From Spongiibacter tropicus DSM 19543 (GTDB lineage Bacteria > Pseudomonadota > Gammaproteobacteria > Pseudomonadales > Spongiibacteraceae): a stretch of DNA of 64,000 nt. Below the pieces are notes generated by a model. It did not search any database. It had not been told where the DNA came from and saw only the letters and a program-made list of their open reading frames with translations. The DNA is taken from assembly GCF_000420325.1 (NCBI RefSeq), contig NZ_ATUS01000005.1:124001-188000 (forward strand). Reading direction: 5' to 3'. This document shows positions 52,768 through 62,197 of the stretch, in pieces (within the stretch, counting starts at the first letter, position 1; each line of letters opens with the position of its first letter). The position numbers and the translations under genes were made by a program.

Positions 52768-54788
52768 GCGTTGGCCTCCTCAGTCAGTGAGTCGCTGGGG
52801 GCGATGGTTGCTCGCGTCATGTCCAGATACAGCAGATGTTTGTTGTATTGGGACAGGATGTCACTGATGATCTGCTCGCGCGGATAATCCATGATGTCGT
52901 AATGCTGGGCGCCATCGCTAAGGTGTACGTCCAGGCGGTAGACATGATGCTGCCGGGCGGCGTCCATGTGCAGGTCAGACACGACAAAGCTGGGCGCAAT
53001 ATGGCTGCTCAGAAAGACGCCGTAGCGGAAGTTCTCCTCGTCGCCATGGAAGACTTTGAGCACAATATTGTCGTCACCGCGCTGCACTTCACAGTGCAGA
53101 TCGTGCTTGGCAAACTCCTTGCGCACCGCCGTAAAGGCATCCAGCACTTCCGAATTCAAAAACGCGGTGGCACGCTCCCGGCCAGGGAAGGTCACCATGC
53201 GCTTCAGACGAACCTGCCAGGGAACCTCGCTGGCCGTAATGCTGTGGTCGTCCTGGCTGCGTGCTTCCAGTCGCAGGCTTTCGCGTCTCAAGCCTTTGTG
53301 CAGGCCGTAGCAGATCACCAGCATGATGAAGGTGAAGGGCAGGGCACTGGCGATGGCAGCGCTTTGCAGGGCCGCCAGACCACCGGCAAGCAGCAAGGCG
53401 ATGGCAACAACACCTTCGGTGACCGCCCAGAATACACGCTGCCATGTGGGTGGCTCGTGGTTGCCGCCGGAAGTGATAATGTCGATGACCAGCGAGCCTG
53501 AATCGGAGGAAGTCACAAAAAAAGTGATGACCAACAGGGTCGCCAGCATCGATGCAATATTCCCCATGGGCAGGTAATCAAACACTTTAAAAATAGCGGT
53601 GGAGACATCGCTGTTTACTGCCGCGGCAATCGCGCCATCGGCAATACCAAAGTCTAAGGCTATCGCGGTATTGCCGAACAGCGTCATCCACACGAAGGTG
53701 AAGCCCACTGGCACAAAGAGAACGCCCATCACAAATTCACGAATGGTGCGGCCCCTCGAGACGCGGGCGATGAACATGCCGACGAAAGGCGACCAGGCAA
53801 TCCACCAGCCCCAGTAGAAGAGCGTCCACGCGCCCATCCATTCGGTGGGTTCGTAGGCGTAAAGATTGAAGGTTTTTTCCATCAGGCCATCGAGGTAGTG
53901 GCCGGTGTTTTGAACGACCGCCTGCAGCAGGTGCTGAGTGGGGCCGCTGACGAGCATGTAGACCATCAAGGCGCCGGCCAGTATCAGATTGAGAATACTG
54001 AGTCGACGGATACCGGCATCAAGGCCCGCAACGACCGAGGTCGTGGCAAAGGCGGTAATGATGGCGATCAATATAATTTGAACGGTCGTCGATACCTGAA
54101 TATCAAACAGGTAGCTCAATCCCGCGTTCACCTGCATCACCCCGAGGCCCAGTGATGTGGCTACGCCAAACATGGTGCCCAGTACCGCGAAGATGTCTAC
54201 CGCATGACCGATCCAGCCGTGCATACGCTCGCCAATGATGGGATAGAGGGCTGAGCGGAGGGTGAGTGGCAGCCCGTGGCGAAAACCGAAATAGGCCAGT
54301 GACAGGCCCACCACGGCATAGATAGACCAGGCGTGCAGACCCCAGTGGAAGAAAGTGGTGGCCATGGCCTCCCTTGCGGCTTCCACGCTATGACCTTCTC
54401 CTTGGGGAGGGCTGCTCATATGAATCACGGGTTCGGCGACGCCATAGAAGATCAAGCCGATACCCATGCCAGCGGAGAACAGCATGGCGAACCATGAGCT
54501 GTAGCTGAAGTCGGGCTGTGAATGCTCGGGGCCCAGGCGAATGCTGCCGTACTGGCTGAGTGCCAGATAAAGCGAGAACAGCAGGAAGACCGCGACAGCC
54601 AGTAGATAAAACCAGCCGAAGCTGTCGACGATCCAGCTTTGAGTTTGGCTGAAGACGCTGCCCGCCAAGTCCGGGCTACTGACCGCGAAGAGAACGACGG
54701 CGAAAATGAGAATGACAGAGCCGAAAAAAACCGGCGGATTGATGTGTTTCAAACTGAAACCGGGGGAAGAGTTAGGCATGTTGCGCAT
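52764..54788 (-). CDS. BCCT family transporter (BetT-like, with long C-terminal cytoplasmic domain)
   Basis: A 674-residue inner membrane protein, close to E. coli BetT (677). Twelve helices run from about residue 15 to 515. The core has SAGMGIGLIFYGVAEPVIH and GWWIAWSPFVGMFIARVSRG, the BCCT substrate/sodium signature, and the long acidic/His C-terminal tail (about 520-674) typical of osmosensing choline carriers follows. It imports choline or a related trimethylammonium compound with H+ or Na+. It overlaps the porin gene. No betI, betA or betB gene is nearby. Confidence 0.92.
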   Translation of the reverse strand: MRNMPNSSPGFSLKHINPPVFFGSVILIFAVVLFAVSSPDLAGSVFSQTQSWIVDSFGWFYLLAVAVFLLFSLYLALSQYGSIRLGPEHSQPDFSYSSWFAMLFSAGMGIGLIFYGVAEPVIHMSSPPQGEGHSVEAAREAMATTFFHWGLHAWSIYAVVGLSLAYFGFRHGLPLTLRSALYPIIGERMHGWIGHAVDIFAVLGTMFGVATSLGLGVMQVNAGLSYLFDIQVSTTVQIILIAIITAFATTSVVAGLDAGIRRLSILNLILAGALMVYMLVSGPTQHLLQAVVQNTGHYLDGLMEKTFNLYAYEPTEWMGAWTLFYWGWWIAWSPFVGMFIARVSRGRTIREFVMGVLFVPVGFTFVWMTLFGNTAIALDFGIADGAIAAAVNSDVSTAIFKVFDYLPMGNIASMLATLLVITFFVTSSDSGSLVIDIITSGGNHEPPTWQRVFWAVTEGVVAIALLLAGGLAALQSAAIASALPFTFIMLVICYGLHKGLRRESLRLEARSQDDHSITASEVPWQVRLKRMVTFPGRERATAFLNSEVLDAFTAVRKEFAKHDLHCEVQRGDDNIVLKVFHGDEENFRYGVFLSSHIAPSFVVSDLHMDAARQHHVYRLDVHLSDGAQHYDIMDYPREQIISDILSQYNKHLLYLDMTRATIAPSDSLTEEANA

Positions 54789-54937
54789 GCTCCGATTAAC
54801 GGTGTGTGACCTCGCAAGGATGAGTGGAATAGTGTTAGTTAAGTCGCCAGAACTGCTGAATACAAGTAAAGCGCTAAAAAAGGCGGGAATTTGTAGAGTC
54901 GTTCAGGGGAGATAGCAATGTTACGCGATGAATCAAT

Positions 54938-54964
54938 AAAAAAAGGGGCGGAAATCCGCCCCTT
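54938..54964 (-). terminator. Terminator after the OmpA-family gene
   Basis: On the minus strand a 9-bp stem AAGGGGCGG / CCGCCCCTT with a 4-base loop, followed by seven Ts, 22 bases downstream of the OmpA-family stop. Confidence 0.85.
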
Positions 54965-54985
54965 GTCGATATTGCCTGTGTTGGC

Positions 54986-56281
54986 TTAGCTTTCCGAGCT
55001 GATTACCTGCAGCTCTACGCGGCGGTTACGCTCGCGTCCTTCTTCCGTGCCGTTGTCGGCAACCGGCTTACTTTCACCATAACCCACAGCACGCAGGCGG
55101 CTGCTATCGATGCCCTGACTGATCAGGAAATCAACCACGGCTTGAGCACGCTCTTGTGACAGGCGTTTGTTGTAAGCATCGCTGCCCATCGAATCGGTGT
55201 GACCGGCGATGATGATGCGTACATCAGGCTCGTTGGTCAGTGACTTGGCGACATTACTCATGACCGTTTTCGAATCCAGCATCAAGCGCGCTTTGTCGAA
55301 TTCGAAGTGAACACCGCTCAGCTCAACGGTTTGCGAAATGACGCAGCCACGTGAATTAACCTTCATGCCGGGCAGGGTGCCAGGACACTGGTCAATCTTG
55401 TTGGGCACGCCGTCGTTATCGGTATCCAGCGGACAGCCACGGGTGTCAACGGGGACGCCGTATGGTGTGCCTGGGCACTGGTCGATATCGTTGGGTACAC
55501 CGTCGCGGTCGTCGTCGATGGAACAGCCGTTTACGTTAACCTTCGCGCCAGCGGGAGTGTTCGGGCACTGGTCGCGGAAGTTGGGTACGCCGTCGCCGTC
55601 ACTGTCCAGCGGACAGCCGCTGGAATCAACGGGTGTGCCGCGAGGGGTGTTCGGACATTTGTCGATCCGATCCGGCACACCGTCGCCATCGCTGTCGTAG
55701 TTATACGGCAGGGGCTTGTCACCGAACGGTACCGATACACCGAGCATGAAGGCATAGGTGTAGAAGTAATCGTCAACCAGCACGTCTTTTTCGTGGATCT
55801 TATCGATCTGGTAGCGGGCTTCAGCGCGAAGCGAGGCATGATCCAGTTCGTAAGTCAGACCGAGAATGGCGTCGTTACCGTAGTTGGACTCGATGTCGCC
55901 AACAAACTCGATTTCGTGATAAGTCAGACCCAGACCGAAGTAGGGCTGCAATGCGCTGGCATCCAGATAAAAGGCGCCGAAAGGGAAGAACAGAATATCC
56001 AGACCGACAGCTGCACGCTCGTACACATCATCTTTGCTGGTCTTCAACTCGCCGTAGTTGATGTGGCTGTCCAGCATAATGTAAGGGCTGATGGGCTTAC
56101 CGAAACCGATTTTGCCCTGTGCACCGTTGTCGAGGTCGTCGTCATCGGCAACCTGCGCGCCGATCATGCCGTGCACACGCCAGCGATCGTCGAATACCTT
56201 TTCCTCATCGCTGCTCTGGGCAACCGCAGTGAGCGCCAGGCCCATCGCGGCAACACCTAGCGCAAAATTACGCAGTTTCAT
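54986..56281 (-). CDS. OmpA-family outer membrane protein with thrombospondin type 3 repeats
   Basis: A 431-residue protein. A signal peptide (ending TAVAQS) precedes an eight-strand OmpA-like barrel at about 25-205. Four calcium-binding thrombospondin-3 type repeats follow at about 207-310 (DSDGDGVPDRIDKCPNTPRG, DSDGDGVPNFRDQCPNTPAG and relatives). The C-terminal peptidoglycan-binding OmpA domain covers about 320-431 (FEFDKARL, IIAGHTDSMGSDAYNKRLSQ, ERNRRVEL). It anchors the outer membrane to the wall; the Asp/Cys-rich linker is a calcium-binding stalk. The gene is monocistronic, with its own terminator. Confidence 0.93.
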   Translation of the reverse strand: MKLRNFALGVAAMGLALTAVAQSSDEEKVFDDRWRVHGMIGAQVADDDDLDNGAQGKIGFGKPISPYIMLDSHINYGELKTSKDDVYERAAVGLDILFFPFGAFYLDASALQPYFGLGLTYHEIEFVGDIESNYGNDAILGLTYELDHASLRAEARYQIDKIHEKDVLVDDYFYTYAFMLGVSVPFGDKPLPYNYDSDGDGVPDRIDKCPNTPRGTPVDSSGCPLDSDGDGVPNFRDQCPNTPAGAKVNVNGCSIDDDRDGVPNDIDQCPGTPYGVPVDTRGCPLDTDNDGVPNKIDQCPGTLPGMKVNSRGCVISQTVELSGVHFEFDKARLMLDSKTVMSNVAKSLTNEPDVRIIIAGHTDSMGSDAYNKRLSQERAQAVVDFLISQGIDSSRLRAVGYGESKPVADNGTEEGRERNRRVELQVISSES

Positions 56282-56310
56282 TGGGAGTCTCCTAGTAGCT
56301 ATCCAATGGC

Positions 56311-56332
56311 AAAACGCGGCCCGAAGGCCGCG
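56311..56332 (-). terminator. Hairpin terminator after the 893-residue lipoprotein gene
   Basis: On the minus strand CGCGGCC, loop TTCG, GGCCGCG, then TTTT, 18 bases after the stop at 56350. The short T-tract makes it a moderate terminator. Confidence 0.7.
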
Positions 56333-56349
56333 CTGGTATTGTTGTTGTA

Positions 56350-59031
56350 TTACAGGCCGCCTTCAAAAATGGCTGCGCAGTTATCAAAGTTGATATCAGC
56401 AATATCCTCAAAGGCGCCAGCGTCAAAGGTAAGGATGCCTGTGAGAAGGTTGCCTAAGAAGTCAAGCGTTTGGGACAGGACGCATGAGTCGAGGAAGTCG
56501 ACTAGCAAGCCCAGTCCCGGTACTTGTTCTATGCCATTGATCAAGCCATCAGTGATGGTTGCCAAGCCAAAGCCGAGGTCTGGTGCATCTGCGCTCAGGC
56601 CAGTGAAGTCACCGTAGAGCAGGCCGTCGAGGATTTCCTCCACGGGCAGTGCGCCACCGTCGTCATTGGCAACCAGGCTGGCCAGCAGCGGGTCTGCAAC
56701 CAGGCTTACGCCGTAGATGACAGGCAGAAGAATGCCCGGGCCGTCGCCGTCAACGAATGACAGTGAGCCGCCGAGCGTCAGTACGGGCTCCAGTGTTTCG
56801 CAGAGTTCGTTAGACGAGGCAAGCAGTGTGTCGTCCGCGGCAGGCAGAACCAGAACGGTGGTGCCGTCAACCGTACGGATGTCCTCAGGGATTTGCTTGC
56901 TTTCGTCTTTCAGCGCAAAGCCTGTTACGCACACCGTGTTAAGGCGCAGTAAGCCATCGGACTTCAGGCGACCTTTCTTGTTCGGGTCGAAGCTGGCCGC
57001 CGGTGAGTTAACAATAACGCCACCGGTTTCCTCGCCGAGGTCGGGGATTTCACCGAGGTTGGAAATGCTCTGACACATGGCAGGATCTGCCCAGCTGCCA
57101 CTCCAGTAGCCCGATTCCGCGCTGAACTGGATTTCAGTCTCAGGGGTGACGTAGACGAGGCCGGAGTCCGGTCCATTGGGGTCGTCCAGGTTGGGGTCTG
57201 CAGAGCCCGGGATGTTGGAGAATACAGCGTAAATCTCGAACTGCTGGCCGTTCTCTACAAAGTTTTCGTCATTGCTGACTGACGATACGAGGTCCGAGCG
57301 GCCCACACAGGCGAACTGGTCGATTTCCACTTCATCCGGGTTGGACTTGTTCGGCACCATAAACAGACGCAGCGCCTGCAGTTCGCCGGGGTCGCGCGCT
57401 TCAATGTTGCGGCTGCCGCTGATGTCCTCATCGCTGCCGATGTAAGTCACAGTCAGTGTGAACGGGAAGGGCTCTTGCGCCAACTGAACACCGGTTTTGG
57501 GTTCGAGAGTGATAACAGGTGTTGCTTCTGCGCTGGGTTCTGCAACATCAGGTGCGGAAGAGGTCCAGCGAATCAGGCCGTTGGGGCAGGTCTCGAACTC
57601 TTGCTCAGTACCAGACAGGTCGCTGAACTGACACAGAGCGCGGTACTCAATGCCATCCAGGAAGCTGTTGACGTAGATGGTATCCGGGCTCTGTTGGGGA
57701 TCGTCCGCGTTGAGGCCGTCAGTGCGCTCAATCTTGATAGCGTCTACGCGCGCATCGACCAGATTCAGTGTCAGGCTGTCTTGCAGCTCGGGAACGCCTT
57801 CGCCGAAGTTACCGGTAACAACCGCATTGGGGTTGGCAACAACTTCAACAAGTTGTGCGTAGGCGAGGCGGTCGATAGTGGCCGCTGTACCCTGATCAGG
57901 GTCAACAGCCGGATCGCTGGAGAAGATATCGGGCTCGTCGACACTCCACGTCGGTGCAGTAGCATTTTCGCGTTCTTCGCTACACAAGTATTCGGTGAGT
58001 GTTTGCGTGGTATCAGTGGTCGAGTTGAAGGTTTTGCGGGCTACGAACTGAAGATTTTGCGCGGCGGGTACAAAGATACTGTCAGTATCCAGTCCGCGGC
58101 AATCCGCAATGTAGTCCTCATTGAATGCTCCACCTGCACTACAGGCATCGCCAGCGGGGTTGATCACCGCGCAGATATCAACGCTGGAGAAGGTTGCCGG
58201 GCGAAGTGTGACTTTTAGCTGACGCTCGCCGTTTGGCTCGGCGCCCACGCAAGCGTCGTTGCTGTCGCCGTCAACAGCGAACAGGATGACTTCCTTGGCT
58301 TCATTGTTGCCATCGGGAGTGAAGGGGTTGGTATACGTGACATCCACAACACCATCGCCGGGGCTGACGGGCTGGCCGGCTTCCACGGTGGCAAACTCGC
58401 TGCTTGAACAGATCACCACGGTATGCGTGCGGTTCTCCGGCACCGAGGTGTTGGTGAAGTATTGCAGGAGGCGGTAACCATTGGTCTCGCTGTCACCGGG
58501 AATCGTCGGGTCAAGCAGGATGAGGTCTTTGCCCACCAATTGCTCGGCGCCACTCGGGGTTGGCGGAACAATGGTGAAGTCGCCCACTCGAGAGGTCCCT
58601 TGGAAGGTGCCGGTGATTGACGCGCTGACCACGGCCGCGTCGATCTCCATTTGCTGGGTGCTCTCGATATCGATAACAGTACCAATACCATTGCGGGTGA
58701 CCGTCCGGAAAGACAGGTCGCCATCTTCATCTGAAGACAGTGCCGCAAGAGGGGTGTTGGTGAGCGTCCAGTTAACGCGGGAGGTAATGTTTTGGGCCGG
58801 GCCGACATTTTTGTTAATGCCGTCAGACTGCAGAGCCATCATTCTTACGGAAATACGGTTGTTACCCGTTCCCGGTAGAGTGGTAATGCCGTCGACGAAT
58901 TCCAATTGCATGGTCGACGGGTCGATGCTTAGGCCGGGACGGTCAGGGCTTCGGGCATCTCCGCCACCACCACAGGCCGCAAGTAAGCTGGATGTGATCA
59001 AGAGCCACACCGCGAGTCTGAGACTTTTCAT
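56350..59031 (-). CDS. Large exported lipoprotein of unknown function (Ig-like repeats)
   Basis: An 893-residue protein. The signal ends in LLAAC (Cys20), followed by GGGGDARSPDRPG, a flexible anchor. The body is low in Lys and rich in Asp, Thr, Ser and Pro, with strand-rich stretches that resemble bacterial Ig-like (BIG) modules (for example ISVRMMALQSDGI and ITSRVNWTLTNTPLAAL near residues 60-95, LRWTSSAPDVAEPSAE-like stretches at about 500). Many cysteines are spread over the middle. The C-terminal 140 residues turn hydrophobic (GILLPVIYGVSLVADPLLASL). I do not recognise a named family. It is a probable surface or outer membrane lipoprotein, monocistronic, next to the OmpA gene. Confidence 0.75.
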   Translation of the reverse strand: MKSLRLAVWLLITSSLLAACGGGGDARSPDRPGLSIDPSTMQLEFVDGITTLPGTGNNRISVRMMALQSDGINKNVGPAQNITSRVNWTLTNTPLAALSSDEDGDLSFRTVTRNGIGTVIDIESTQQMEIDAAVVSASITGTFQGTSRVGDFTIVPPTPSGAEQLVGKDLILLDPTIPGDSETNGYRLLQYFTNTSVPENRTHTVVICSSSEFATVEAGQPVSPGDGVVDVTYTNPFTPDGNNEAKEVILFAVDGDSNDACVGAEPNGERQLKVTLRPATFSSVDICAVINPAGDACSAGGAFNEDYIADCRGLDTDSIFVPAAQNLQFVARKTFNSTTDTTQTLTEYLCSEERENATAPTWSVDEPDIFSSDPAVDPDQGTAATIDRLAYAQLVEVVANPNAVVTGNFGEGVPELQDSLTLNLVDARVDAIKIERTDGLNADDPQQSPDTIYVNSFLDGIEYRALCQFSDLSGTEQEFETCPNGLIRWTSSAPDVAEPSAEATPVITLEPKTGVQLAQEPFPFTLTVTYIGSDEDISGSRNIEARDPGELQALRLFMVPNKSNPDEVEIDQFACVGRSDLVSSVSNDENFVENGQQFEIYAVFSNIPGSADPNLDDPNGPDSGLVYVTPETEIQFSAESGYWSGSWADPAMCQSISNLGEIPDLGEETGGVIVNSPAASFDPNKKGRLKSDGLLRLNTVCVTGFALKDESKQIPEDIRTVDGTTVLVLPAADDTLLASSNELCETLEPVLTLGGSLSFVDGDGPGILLPVIYGVSLVADPLLASLVANDDGGALPVEEILDGLLYGDFTGLSADAPDLGFGLATITDGLINGIEQVPGLGLLVDFLDSCVLSQTLDFLGNLLTGILTFDAGAFEDIADINFDNCAAIFEGGL

Positions 59032-59390
59032 TTATCCCCCTCCAGGAGAGTCGAGCAGGTGTTACAGGGCGTTATTAAATACGTTCGTCTAGAAACTTAA
59101 GTAGTTTCACGGATGTAGCAGGTAAAAACAACTATTGCCGCATCTAAGCTTAGATGTTAGAGCAGGGGTGGCGGGCATTTCTGTGATCTATGCACGGGCT
59201 CAGGGTAAAAAACTGTGCATTTTTACGCAGAATTTCCAAGTGGGTGACATTTTCACCTTTCGACATGCCCGAGCTGTAAAGCCAAAGCCGCACAAACAAA
59301 TGCGCAGCGGTTTTTGACCGCGAATGACATTGTCATTGCCCGCCGCCAGACGCAAGCTCCTGAACATGAACAATAAGTAAGGAGTTTCTA
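59032..59390. other. Intergenic region between lipoprotein and DUF3047 genes
   Basis: These 359 bases separate divergent genes. They hold an inverted repeat GAAACT-N5-AGTTTC at 59092-59108, about 60 bp before the lipoprotein start, and the palindrome at 59323-59337 before the DUF3047 gene. A 60-codon frame at 59135-59317 is not convincing. Confidence 0.5.
59323..59337. promoter_or_regulatory. Perfect short palindrome upstream of the DUF3047 gene
   Basis: AATGACATTGTCATT, a 7-1-7 inverted repeat 53 bp before the ATG. It is a possible operator. Confidence 0.4.
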
Positions 59391-60605
59391 ATGGCGCGCT
59401 ACCGGCTTCACTCACTTTATCAACGTATGGGGCTTATCGGGGCGCCAGGTGCCGTGACTGCGCAAGGCATGCCATCTCCGCTGTCAGTTCTTTTGCGTTT
59501 TGTGGCGAGTCGGTTGAGGCGCGGTAAGTCGGTAGCGTCCAATGACTTCAGTACACGAGTCATGCGCCTGGCCGCTGAATTGGAGATTGATGTCCCAGAG
59601 CCGATGACGCTTGTTGGGGGCGAGCTGCGTTGGCATTCCACCGGAGTGCAGTGTCAGGCCGGTGACCGCGTCATGCTGCTCGCCTGCGGACATCTGTATC
59701 TTTCCAGGGCGCTCGACGTAGGTCTGGGACCGAATTCCGCGCTTTGGTATCGCTTCGGTGAGGGCAAGGTGCAGAAGGCCTTGAGCGAGGCCACGATCCT
59801 TACTGCGGACTGTGATGGTGAATTACAGCTTATTGCTGTCGCTCCAGGCGATTTTGCGACGACCACTGGTGATATTGATGAAGTGGCGCAGCCACCTTTG
59901 CCGCTGACTGGAACGATGGCGGTGATTCCTGTTCCAGCGCTTGCGGATGCCGAGTTGCTGGCTAGAGCTCGGCAGTCCGCGCCCGAGCTATTTACCGATG
60001 TTGCCGAAGTGCAGCCGTTGCCCGAGGGCTGGAAGGATTTGTGGCGGATGGGCCAGGGGCGCATTTTCTCGACGAACGGCTGCGGCGAAATAAGCTGTCG
60101 TACCTGTGGCGATGTGGGGATTGTTCAATACCCGGTTGACCTTCCTCTCGACGACGCACTGACGCTGAACTGGTCATGGATGGCCGAGTCGCTGCCGTCC
60201 AATCTGCCAGAAAATATTCAGGCAACGCACGACTACCTATCTATCGCCGTCGAGTTTGATAACGGCCTGGATTTAACCTACATGTGGAGTGCCGAGCTCG
60301 CAGAGGACACGATTTTTCAGTGTCCACTTCCCTGGTGGGATCAACGTGAAACGCATTGGGTGCTGCGCAATGATCCCGAAAAATTAGGGCATTGGCTGCA
60401 GGAGCGGCGCTCCCTGCTTGCCGATTACCGGCGGGCGATTGGGGGGGAGCCGCCGGAGCGTGTTGTCGCCGTATGGCTAATCGCCAACTCTGTTTTTCAG
60501 CGCGGAGAGGGGCGCTGCCGCTATCGGGATATCGGCTTTGACAATGCTGATGGCCATCACCCCGTTTGGACGGTGGCGCAAGGCGCAGCAGAAAGTGCCA
60601 GTTGA
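59391..60605 (+). CDS. DUF3047 protein with a lectin-like N-terminal domain
   Basis: A 404-residue protein with AAGGAG before the ATG and no signal peptide. Residues about 80-165 (VQCQAGDRVMLLACGHLYLS, GPNSALWYRFGEG, LQLIAVAPGDF) recall the PA-IL (LecA)-like fold; this is a tentative match. Residues about 220-395 are DUF3047 (LNWSWMAESLPSNLPENIQ, YDYLSIAVEFDNGLDLTYMW-type strand, WVLRNDPEKLGHWLQERRSL, VVAVWLIANSVFQRGEG), a family of unknown function. A Cys cluster (CGEISCRTCG) near residue 235 links the two. Its gene stands alone, divergent from the lipoprotein gene. Confidence 0.6.
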   Translation: MARYRLHSLYQRMGLIGAPGAVTAQGMPSPLSVLLRFVASRLRRGKSVASNDFSTRVMRLAAELEIDVPEPMTLVGGELRWHSTGVQCQAGDRVMLLACGHLYLSRALDVGLGPNSALWYRFGEGKVQKALSEATILTADCDGELQLIAVAPGDFATTTGDIDEVAQPPLPLTGTMAVIPVPALADAELLARARQSAPELFTDVAEVQPLPEGWKDLWRMGQGRIFSTNGCGEISCRTCGDVGIVQYPVDLPLDDALTLNWSWMAESLPSNLPENIQATHDYLSIAVEFDNGLDLTYMWSAELAEDTIFQCPLPWWDQRETHWVLRNDPEKLGHWLQERRSLLADYRRAIGGEPPERVVAVWLIANSVFQRGEGRCRYRDIGFDNADGHHPVWTVAQGAAESAS

Positions 60606-60942
60606 GCGCCGTGCGGTGATCACTGCCGGCCGACATGGCGACGAGCCTGCGGCTGGCCTTCTTTTTCCTGTCTTTAAATATTTGCAAGCTTCGCAAATTC
60701 GCAAATTTTCTTCGCAATAACCCGCTTTTTTAGCCCTTGTTACACGATGTTTGCCGCGCAACTATGGCGGCCGTGCAGCGCTGTGGGCCGAGTTCCCGCT
60801 GTACGTGAACACGCAGTAATTGCCATTGCCAATGGGCCAGTAGAGATCATGGTCTGGCCGATCCGCTTTGCAAGTATTGCGAATATCTTGAAGTTACTAA
60901 CTGGCTGTCCATTGCTGGGGTCAGCGGTTGCGGAGAACGATC
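60606..60942. other. Intergenic region upstream of prpC
   Basis: This 337-base gap contains the ScfR-type motif cluster described for 60681-60883. Frames that can be read through it, for example 60747-61127, lie over the prpC leader and are not accepted. No prpB or prpR gene is present. Confidence 0.55.
60681..60883. promoter_or_regulatory. ScfR/PrpR-type motifs upstream of prpC
   Basis: TTTGCAA at 60681-60687 is followed by TTCGCAAA (60690), TTCGCAAA (60698) and TTCGCAA (60711). A near-perfect dyad TTTGCAA-GTA-TTGCGAA lies at 60867-60883, 60 bp before the prpC ATG. The same words occur upstream of the ScfR-type gene at 37268-37380. Confidence 0.65.
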
Positions 60943-62127
60943 ATGAGCGAAGCCTTCATCTCAAAAGAAGCCTCAACGGGCGCGGCGCCGGTTGGCAAAA
61001 AGCCCAAGAAGTCGGTCGCCCTGTCCGGGGTCGTGGCCGGCAATACCGCGATTTGCACGGTGGGGCGCACGGGCAACGATCTGCACTATCGCGGTTACGA
61101 CATTCTCGATCTGGCGCAGAACTGTGAATTCGAAGAAGTTGCCCATCTGCTGATACACGACAAGCTGCCAACCGCCGCCGAGCTCCGTGCTTACAAGACG
61201 CGCCTTAAATCGCTGCGCAGTCTACCCGCCAATGTGAAAAGCGCCTTGGAGGCCGTGCCCGCTGCGGCTCACCCGATGGATGTGATGCGCTGTGGCGTCT
61301 CGGCGTTGGGCTGCGTGTTGCCGGAAAAAGAGGATCACAATATTCCGGGCGCCCGCGATATTGCTGACCGGCTGGTGGCATCGCTGGGTTCCATGCTGCT
61401 CTACTGGTATCACTGGTCTACCTCGGGGCGCCGCATCGAGGTGGAAACCGATGATGATTCGGTTGGTGGGCACTTCCTGCACCTGCTGCATGGCGAGACT
61501 CCCAACGAGTCTTGGGTGAAGGCCATGCACGTTTCATTAATTCTGTATGCCGAGCACGAATTTAATGCCTCGACCTTTACCTCGCGGGTTATTGCGGGCA
61601 CTGGCAGCGATATGTACTCGGCCATTGCCGGGGGGATCGGGGCGTTGCGGGGTCCCAAGCACGGTGGGGCCAATGAAGTCGCTTTCGAGGTGCAGAAGCG
61701 CTACGTCTCGCCGGATGAGGCCGAGGCGGATATTCGCCGTCGGGTGGAAAACAAGGAAGTGGTCATCGGTTTTGGTCATCCGGTCTATACCGTGAGCGAC
61801 CCCCGCAACGAGGTAATCAAAAACATCGCCCGGCAGCTTTCAGAAGAAGCGGGCAGCATGAAGATGTTTAACATCGCCGAGCGACTGGAGTCAGTGATGT
61901 GGGAGGTCAAAAAGATGTTTCCCAACCTCGATTGGTTCAGTGCCGTCAGCTACCACATGATGGGCGTGCCCACGGCAATGTTTACGCCGCTGTTCGTAAT
62001 TGCTCGCACGGCGGGCTGGTCGGCGCATGTGATCGAGCAACGTATCGACAACAAAATCATTCGACCCAGTGCCAACTATATCGGTCCCGAAGATATGGCG
62101 TTTACGCCGATGACCCAGCGCGCCTGA
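60943..62127 (+). CDS. prpC: 2-methylcitrate synthase
   Basis: A 394-residue citrate-synthase-family enzyme from ATG 60943 with GGAGA upstream. Characteristic PrpC features are [26 protein letters not shown] (in two parts), the catalytic His region [35 protein letters not shown]-type loop and [14 protein letters not shown]. It condenses propionyl-CoA with oxaloacetate to 2-methylcitrate in the methylcitrate cycle. acnD follows 70 bp later. prpB, often first in the operon, is absent upstream. Confidence 0.96.
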   Translation: MSEAFISKEASTGAAPVGKKPKKSVALSGVVAGNTAICTVGRTGNDLHYRGYDILDLAQNCEFEEVAHLLIHDKLPTAAELRAYKTRLKSLRSLPANVKSALEAVPAAAHPMDVMRCGVSALGCVLPEKEDHNIPGARDIADRLVASLGSMLLYWYHWSTSGRRIEVETDDDSVGGHFLHLLHGETPNESWVKAMHVSLILYAEHEFNASTFTSRVIAGTGSDMYSAIAGGIGALRGPKHGGANEVAFEVQKRYVSPDEAEADIRRRVENKEVVIGFGHPVYTVSDPRNEVIKNIARQLSEEAGSMKMFNIAERLESVMWEVKKMFPNLDWFSAVSYHMMGVPTAMFTPLFVIARTAGWSAHVIEQRIDNKIIRPSANYIGPEDMAFTPMTQRA

Positions 62128-62197
62128 GGCTTTTTCCCATTTGTTGTTGCGGCAGCAACGCAAGTCTGCCGCTGTTGTGATGTTATGAGGTTCCACA

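Noticed and set aside
59135-59317. 60-codon ORF in the gap before the DUF3047 gene
   Set aside because: No ribosome-binding site, no recognisable sequence, and it overlaps the promoter region.
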